DNA of 10,427 bases from Deltaproteobacteria bacterium (lineage in GTDB: Bacteria > Myxococcota_A > UBA9042 > DTJE01). The stretch is from positions 1 through 10,427 of the forward strand of contig JAADHL010000220.1 of assembly GCA_013151875.1 (NCBI GenBank), given 5' to 3'. Below the pieces are notes generated by a model. That model saw nothing but the letters and a program-made list of their open reading frames with translations. It was not told where the DNA came from and ran no database searches. The position numbers and the translations under genes were made by a program. Below, in pieces: positions 5,989 through 10,427 of this stretch (its first letter is position 1; each line of letters begins with the position of its first letter).

Positions 5989-7014
5989 CTATCCCAGCAC
6001 CAGTTTCAGGTCCTTGAAACGCTGGTCTTCGGGGAACCTTTCCAATCCGTTTTCCACCACGCTTCGGGTCGAGTCGATTACACCCAGCTCGTATGTAATC
6101 TCGGCCAGGGTCAGCATGGCGTCGGCATCCTCGGGACTGGTTTCCACGTATTTCCGCAAGGCGGCCTCGGCCTCCTTGGTCCTGCCCAGTTTTTGCAGCA
6201 AAAGGCCCATGTACAGGTTGATCCGCCTGTCGTCGGCGCCGACCATAGACGCCTTGTCCAGAGCGCGCAGTCCGATCTCGCCGAAGTGGCCGGCCATGCT
6301 CTCGTCCAGAAGCCCAGTGTCCATGTAGTCGAGGACGATCCGGGCCAGATCGATGTGGTACTCGATTCGCGTGGGTGAGCGCTCGACTTCCCTTACCAGG
6401 CGATAGATCCGGTCGTTGAACTCCATTTCCATGTCGGACAGGGCGTTGCCAGCGTAGTATCTGATCTCGCGCGATTCATCCGCCAGAGCCGATTTAAGGA
6501 GGATCACGGCCTCTCGTCTGGGGAGGCGGGACAACGACAGGATGGCGCCCCTCTTGAGCGCCACGTCGGATCCAGCCAGAATGTCCCTCAGCGGCGCCAC
6601 GTCCACTTCGTCCATTATGAAGCTTTCAGGGTCGCGCCTGTCCCGAATGGAACCGGCGTCGTCGGAGTCGTACGTGATGTACTCCTCGAAGTCCTTGAGC
6701 AGGTCCCCGGTGCCTCTGGGCCGTGAATGGAACAGGGCGTACAGCGCCACGAACCCCAGAAATCCGAACAGGGGCAACGGGAGCGTCAGGCTCAGGGCCG
6801 TTACCGCCCAGGCGCGGTCGCGCCCCTTCGTGTAGTCCCATCTGCCCAGAAAGCCGATCATCAGCAGAACCATGGCAACCAGGTGCGCGCCCAGCGGCAG
6901 GAATACTCGCCAGAACGGCCCCACGCCGAAGTCGTGGACCAGAAAGACCAACGACTCCATCTCGAGGATCGTTTCGAGTATTACCAGCAAATAGCTCATG
7001 GCGCATGCCACCAT
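5989..7014 (-). CDS. pelE: PelE-like membrane protein with HEAT- and TPR-like repeats
   Basis: PelE is the small membrane partner that joins PelD and PelG in the inner-membrane Pel complex. This 341-residue protein has hydrophobic segments at about 7-27, 38-57 and 70-95 and then a cytoplasmic part. Residues about 135-200 resemble two HEAT repeats (APLRDILAGSDVALKRGAIL, then AVILLKSALADESREIRYYA). Residues about 265-340 are TPR-like (LGRTKEAEAALRKYVETSPE). The assignment rests on position between pelD and pelF and on the membrane-plus-TPR layout; sequence similarity alone would be weak. Two starts are possible. ATG 7014 has a poor binding site. ATG 6999 (MSYLLVILET) has GGTGG 8 bases upstream and may be correct. 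The preceding pelD stop is 39 bases before ATG 7014, with a hairpin between. Confidence 0.8.
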   Translation of the reverse strand: MVACAMSYLLVILETILEMESLVFLVHDFGVGPFWRVFLPLGAHLVAMVLLMIGFLGRWDYTKGRDRAWAVTALSLTLPLPLFGFLGFVALYALFHSRPRGTGDLLKDFEEYITYDSDDAGSIRDRRDPESFIMDEVDVAPLRDILAGSDVALKRGAILSLSRLPRREAVILLKSALADESREIRYYAGNALSDMEMEFNDRIYRLVREVERSPTRIEYHIDLARIVLDYMDTGLLDESMAGHFGEIGLRALDKASMVGADDRRINLYMGLLLQKLGRTKEAEAALRKYVETSPEDADAMLTLAEITYELGVIDSTRSVVENGLERFPEDQRFKDLKLVLG

Positions 7015-7024
7015 TTCCGCGCGA

Positions 7025-7039
7025 CCCGCCCACCGCGGG
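7025..7039 (-). other. GC-rich hairpin between pelD and pelE
   Basis: CCCGC/GCGGG arms with a five-base loop lie in the 39-base gap, about 10 bases before the first possible pelE start. No T-run follows, so it is not a normal terminator. It could slow ribosomes or protect RNA ends, or be chance in GC-rich DNA. Confidence 0.25.
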
Positions 7040-7053
7040 CAGCGGGGACCATG

Positions 7054-8481
7054 TTACGTCAACTGGAACCGTTCCGCTTCCGCAATGATCTCGGAATCCG
7101 TTTTTTCCTCTTCCTGAGCCGTACCCGCAACCCCCATTTTCAGTCCGAGGTGCGTGAAGCGGGAACCCAGGCCGCCGAATTTCTGCCTGAATGCCTCGTT
7201 TATCCGCGCGGTTACGACCACCGTCTGCGCGGGCGACGTCTCGGGCAGGATCAGGCCAAAGACTCCCGGCAGGCGATGGACCCCGATCATGTCCACGTTT
7301 CTCAGCAGGGACCTCAGCATCGAGCCCATCTCGCGCATCAGGTATTGGCGGTCTTCGGCGGAAAGCGTTTCGAGTTCCTGGATCCGAATCAGCAGATACG
7401 AGCACTTTCCACCATACCTTTTGACCCTCTGCGCCTCGTCGGCGAGCCTCTTGCTCATGAACGAGTAGTTGAACAGCCCGGTCACCTCGTCGTCCACGCG
7501 GGCGTCCATGGCGCTGTCGAAGCGGGTGCTGTCCGATATTGTCTTGCCGGCCCATCCCGCGATGGTATGCAGGTGGGAAATGGTCATCCGCGTCAGCCGC
7601 ACGAACGGGATCCGATGGATCACGATGAACCCCAGTATGGTGTCGTCCACTGGGTCCAGCATGGGGGCGCAGGCCAGAATCTGCGAATCGGACGCGCCCG
7701 CGTCCTTGATCGTGACCACGTCCCGCGTATCTATCGCACGAGCCAGGGCGGGGTCTTCCTCGGTCAGTCTTGTCCGGAACTCATCCGGCGTGGACCAGCC
7801 CTTCATGAGACGCAGGGTATATACCTGTGAACCCGTCGTTCCGGCCACGCCTTCATCCGATGACTCGGCCACGTACAGGCCGAATTTCTCGGCCCCGGTG
7901 AACTTTTCAACCAGCTCCATCACCGCTGGATATGCCTCGTCGGGATGCAGCGTCGAAAGCTTGCGGGCGGACTCGTAGAATTCCTCCAGGGGGTCCTCGG
8001 CGGACAGGATGCGCTGCTGAAGCTCGTCCTTGACCTGTGACACCATTTCGTATTCCCTGGACACCTCGTTCATTCTGGCCTTCATGGACCTGACGTCGGT
8101 CCGCATGGCCATTACCTCACGGTTCGATATTTCGCGGATTTCGCCGAGCAGAAGCCCCATGATGACGAACAGATAGGCTGGAATGAACTGACTCCATTCG
8201 AATGTCTGGACAACGGTGTTCAGGTCCTTGCCGGCGAACAGGTACATGGCATAGATGAAAGCGCAGGTTATCCCTGTCATGAACCCATCGAAAGTGCCGT
8301 AGCGCGAAGCGATCAGGATCGTGATGAACAGGAACGGATGGGGGCTCACCTTCAGGAACCCGGGGTCGTCGGGAAACCAGAAGTAGTTCACGGCAACCAG
8401 CAGGGCTATGCCCAGAATGGCCTCCATGAAGCTCTCGATCTGTCTGGTGTAGGGATCTGAAACAGTAGTCTGGCCAGCCAT
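7054..8481 (-). CDS. pelD: PelD, c-di-GMP receptor of the Pel complex
   Basis: PelD is the inner-membrane c-di-GMP receptor that switches on Pel synthesis. From ATG 8481 it has 475 residues. There are four membrane segments at about 22-36, 50-61, 67-84 and 99-114, a coiled-coil linker at about 118-160, a GAF domain at about 165-320 and a degenerate GGDEF domain at about 325-470. The GGDEF signature is replaced by LPGVF (404-408), so no cyclase activity is expected. The inhibitory-site motif RxxD is kept as RNVD (R394, D397), exactly where PelD binds c-di-GMP. The frame also opens at GTG 8496, but ATG 8481 is better: GGAG lies 9 bases before it, and the ATG comes one base after the TAG stop of the deacetylase gene, implying translational coupling. 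Regulation would therefore be post-translational through c-di-GMP. Confidence 0.94.
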   Translation of the reverse strand: MAGQTTVSDPYTRQIESFMEAILGIALLVAVNYFWFPDDPGFLKVSPHPFLFITILIASRYGTFDGFMTGITCAFIYAMYLFAGKDLNTVVQTFEWSQFIPAYLFVIMGLLLGEIREISNREVMAMRTDVRSMKARMNEVSREYEMVSQVKDELQQRILSAEDPLEEFYESARKLSTLHPDEAYPAVMELVEKFTGAEKFGLYVAESSDEGVAGTTGSQVYTLRLMKGWSTPDEFRTRLTEEDPALARAIDTRDVVTIKDAGASDSQILACAPMLDPVDDTILGFIVIHRIPFVRLTRMTISHLHTIAGWAGKTISDSTRFDSAMDARVDDEVTGLFNYSFMSKRLADEAQRVKRYGGKCSYLLIRIQELETLSAEDRQYLMREMGSMLRSLLRNVDMIGVHRLPGVFGLILPETSPAQTVVVTARINEAFRQKFGGLGSRFTHLGLKMGVAGTAQEEEKTDSEIIAEAERFQLT

Positions 8482-8482
8482 T

Positions 8483-10427
8483 CTACCTCGCTCCACGGGG
8501 CGCTGCGGGTCCCCGTGCTATTGTCTGGCCGCCCGGGGCGGCTGACGAACGGTTACAATCTATTTCAAGCACCCTGCCGTCCATGCGGACGTGGTGCCTG
8601 CCCGAAATCAGGTCGGAAAACAGGACCTTGCCGTCGGCCGATACCTTGGGCGGGCAGCCTTCCGGAAGCCGGACCAGCAACGTCAGCGGCGAGACGACCC
8701 CAGAGGTTCGGACCACCCTGATCCCTCCGCCCGCCAGCCTGGTTGTCTTTAAACCCACTGACAACATCCTGTTCAGTTCCTCAGCGGCCTCCAGCACGGA
8801 CATTTCGCGCAGAAAGGGAAAGCGCCTGCGAACCTCACGCAAGCCGTCCAGGTAACCCGACTCCAGTTCCTTCCACGACCTGCCGCCCGAGCGTTCCGGG
8901 TCGAGGACGTCGTCCGGGTGGATGAAGTGGCTGTTGACCGACAGCACGAAAACCCCATTCAGCATGCCCAGCAGTGCTTCACCCTTCAGGGTGTAGCCGG
9001 CCCAGGTCCTCGGAAACGTGGTGATCCATTGCAGGTCCTGATCCCGGGCGAAGTCCTGCTGGGTCTCGACTTCACTGCCCGAAAACACAGACGCGATGAC
9101 CCGGACCTCCGGCACGGACAGGGTCAACGCCAATTTGCCGTCTTTGTCGATGTAGTCGTTCGGAGGCACATAGACCGTTGGGCGGTTTTCCTTGCCGAAT
9201 ACCTCATAGAACTCTTTTCGGGCCCTGCTGAATTCGCGGCTGATCGACTCCCTGTCAGGAAAGGTCTTGGAAACGCCGCCCGTGATGGCGGGCGACAGGT
9301 GATTCATGCCGTGCAGGCCGGCCAGGAGGTCATGTTCGACAATGCGGCGCGCCAGTTCGCGTGACACGGAGCCTACCTGGCCGGGATACAGTTCATCGAA
9401 GGGCGGGGCCACCCGATCATCGTACGAGAACACGGCCATGAATACGGGTCTGATGCCGATCCCATCAACGGCCTTCAAGACCATGCCGAAGAAATCGTCC
9501 GAATAGAATTCAGTGTCCTTTTTGCCCATGGGCTTCAGGAATCGTCCGGTCATGGGCAGGGGGCAATCGTCCACGAACTCGACCGCCGCGGCCAGCACCG
9601 GCATGGCCCAAGAACCCTCGGCGTTCAAGACGGACTGGACCACGAAGCCCAGGAAGGCGCGGTCGGCGAATTCGTATGCGTTGAGCGCGGTTATCGAGCC
9701 CTTTCCCATGGTGCAGCGCCACCACAGGGGCACTGCGGTATTACCTTTGGTCGCCAGGGATTCGGCCAGGACCCTGCAATCCGGTCCAGTCACCGCCCGC
9801 AACCCGGAAAAACCAACCGATTCGGCCTCGACTTCGAGGCCGGCTATGCCTGGGAAGGCCCCTTTGTGGAACCGTATACCCTTCGCTTTGCCCGGAACCG
9901 GTTCGACCTGGCGTCCCCAGATGACGGATGCGACCGATGGATCCCGAATGGGAAGAACGGCGAGGACCCGGCCCCCCTTCCTCGCGTGGTTGCGCAACAG
10001 TCCCGCCAGATAGCCGGCCACCGCAGAGGGCACGTCCGGACACGCCAACACAACCCCTGCAAAGCCGTCGAGGTCCATGGGCCTGAGATTCCTGAAATCC
10101 CGGGAAGCCACCGCGATCATCGGTATGGCGGTGTAGGAAGATGTCGCGGCCAGGGCGGTCATGGCCCGTCGGGAATCCTCGGAATCAGGATCGAACAGGA
10201 CCAGCAGCGCGGACCTGTCTGACGGGGTTGCGGCCAGGCCCCTGGAAATGAATCCGCGAATGTCCAGGCGGAACGAGTCGGGGTCGTCCAGCATGTCGGA
10301 CGGGGACAGATACCGAGTAAGGGCCAGGGCCCCGGTAGCGCTGCTGAACACCACTGCGGATGGCCGGCCGGACCGGCCTTTGTCCGTCCTGTCGGCCTCA
10401 ACCAGGATCCTCACGTCCTGCCTGACC
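8483..10427 (-). CDS. DUF2194/PelA-like polysaccharide deacetylase (5' partial)
   Basis: This is a carbohydrate deacetylase of the type found in pel clusters. It probably removes N-acetyl groups from the polymer to make it cationic. The frame runs to the window edge; a GTG at 10414 lacks a proper binding site and no signal peptide or membrane anchor follows it, so the true start is likely outside. Counting from that GTG, residues about 15-275 resemble the amidotransferase-like N-terminal domain of DUF2194 proteins (VVLACPDVPSAVAGYLAGLL). Residues about 278-545 are the deacetylase barrel. The likely metal and catalytic residues are D282-D283 in FVDDCPLP and H368/H372 in LHGMNH (HxxxH). YVPPND (415-420) and NSHFIHPDD (494-502) also fit the family. 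Residues about 555-622 form a small beta domain. No PelA-type hydrolase domain is visible. It is the first pel gene in the window and abuts pelD. Confidence 0.82.
   Translation of the reverse strand, partial: VRQDVRILVEADRTDKGRSGRPSAVVFSSATGALALTRYLSPSDMLDDPDSFRLDIRGFISRGLAATPSDRSALLVLFDPDSEDSRRAMTALAATSSYTAIPMIAVASRDFRNLRPMDLDGFAGVVLACPDVPSAVAGYLAGLLRNHARKGGRVLAVLPIRDPSVASVIWGRQVEPVPGKAKGIRFHKGAFPGIAGLEVEAESVGFSGLRAVTGPDCRVLAESLATKGNTAVPLWWRCTMGKGSITALNAYEFADRAFLGFVVQSVLNAEGSWAMPVLAAAVEFVDDCPLPMTGRFLKPMGKKDTEFYSDDFFGMVLKAVDGIGIRPVFMAVFSYDDRVAPPFDELYPGQVGSVSRELARRIVEHDLLAGLHGMNHLSPAITGGVSKTFPDRESISREFSRARKEFYEVFGKENRPTVYVPPNDYIDKDGKLALTLSVPEVRVIASVFSGSEVETQQDFARDQDLQWITTFPRTWAGYTLKGEALLGMLNGVFVLSVNSHFIHPDDVLDPERSGGRSWKELESGYLDGLREVRRRFPFLREMSVLEAAEELNRMLSVGLKTTRLAGGGIRVVRTSGVVSPLTLLVRLPEGCPPKVSADGKVLFSDLISGRHHVRMDGRVLEIDCNRSSAAPGGQTIARGPAAPRGAR

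Noticed and set aside
4518..6017. Long open frame (499 codons) on the + strand, antisense to pelF
   Set aside because: It mirrors the codon structure of a well-supported glycosyltransferase on the other strand. Its protein has low-complexity His/Arg/Gln/Asp-rich composition and no recognisable domain.
6727..7830. Open frame (367 codons) on the + strand, antisense to pelE and pelD
   Set aside because: It shows Gln/Arg/His-rich shadow composition and lies opposite two confident genes with proper motifs.
1..10427. CRISPR array, tRNA, rRNA, insertion sequence or phage genes
   Set aside because: No spaced direct repeats, cloverleaf sequences, transposase motifs or terminal inverted repeats were found. 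The only tandem repeat is the coding one at 481-540.

Overview
The window reads as accessory and envelope DNA from a GC-rich Gram-negative bacterium. My best guess is a deltaproteobacterial or myxobacteria-like lineage. The reasons are the PEGA-domain proteins, one with a lysine-rich tail and one with a signal peptide, TPR-like helices and two late membrane segments, the frequent GTG and TTG starts, and the overall codon use. This placement is inference; no rRNA or other taxonomic marker is present. Both edges cut through open frames, so the first and last genes are probably partial.

Left part (1-1700, + strand): three closely packed frames encode envelope-type proteins. The first is the C-terminal part of a PEGA-domain protein ending in a Lys-rich repeat tail. 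The second is a secreted TPR-like protein. The third is a PEGA protein with two membrane helices. The second and third look like one gene broken by a one-base frameshift inside the first PEGA domain. Next, on the + strand (1811-2257), is an Rrf2/IscR-type regulator with three cysteines that could hold an Fe-S cluster. It converges on a complete adenylate kinase gene (adk, - strand).

Right part (2969-10427, - strand): a tight cluster that I recognise as a pel exopolysaccharide operon. In transcription order it holds a DUF2194/PelA-like polysaccharide deacetylase, pelD (c-di-GMP receptor with a degenerate GGDEF domain and an intact RxxD I-site), pelE (membrane protein with HEAT- and TPR-like repeats), pelF (GT4 glycosyltransferase) and pelG (polytopic polysaccharide transporter). 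Gaps are 1, 39, 16 and 70 bases, followed by adk 73 bases after pelG. By analogy with characterised Pel systems, c-di-GMP binding to PelD would activate synthesis. PelF would polymerise the sugar, PelD, PelE and PelG would form the inner-membrane complex, and the deacetylase would trim N-acetyl groups to make the polymer cationic.

The PelA hydrolase domain, PelB and PelC are not in the window. They may lie upstream of base 10427, or this may be a reduced pel variant. The most notable points are the deacetylase-first pel layout, the HEAT-like block in PelE, the split PEGA gene, the Lys-rich tail repeat and an eight-G tract in the pelG leader. I see no RNA genes, CRISPR array, insertion sequence or prophage.
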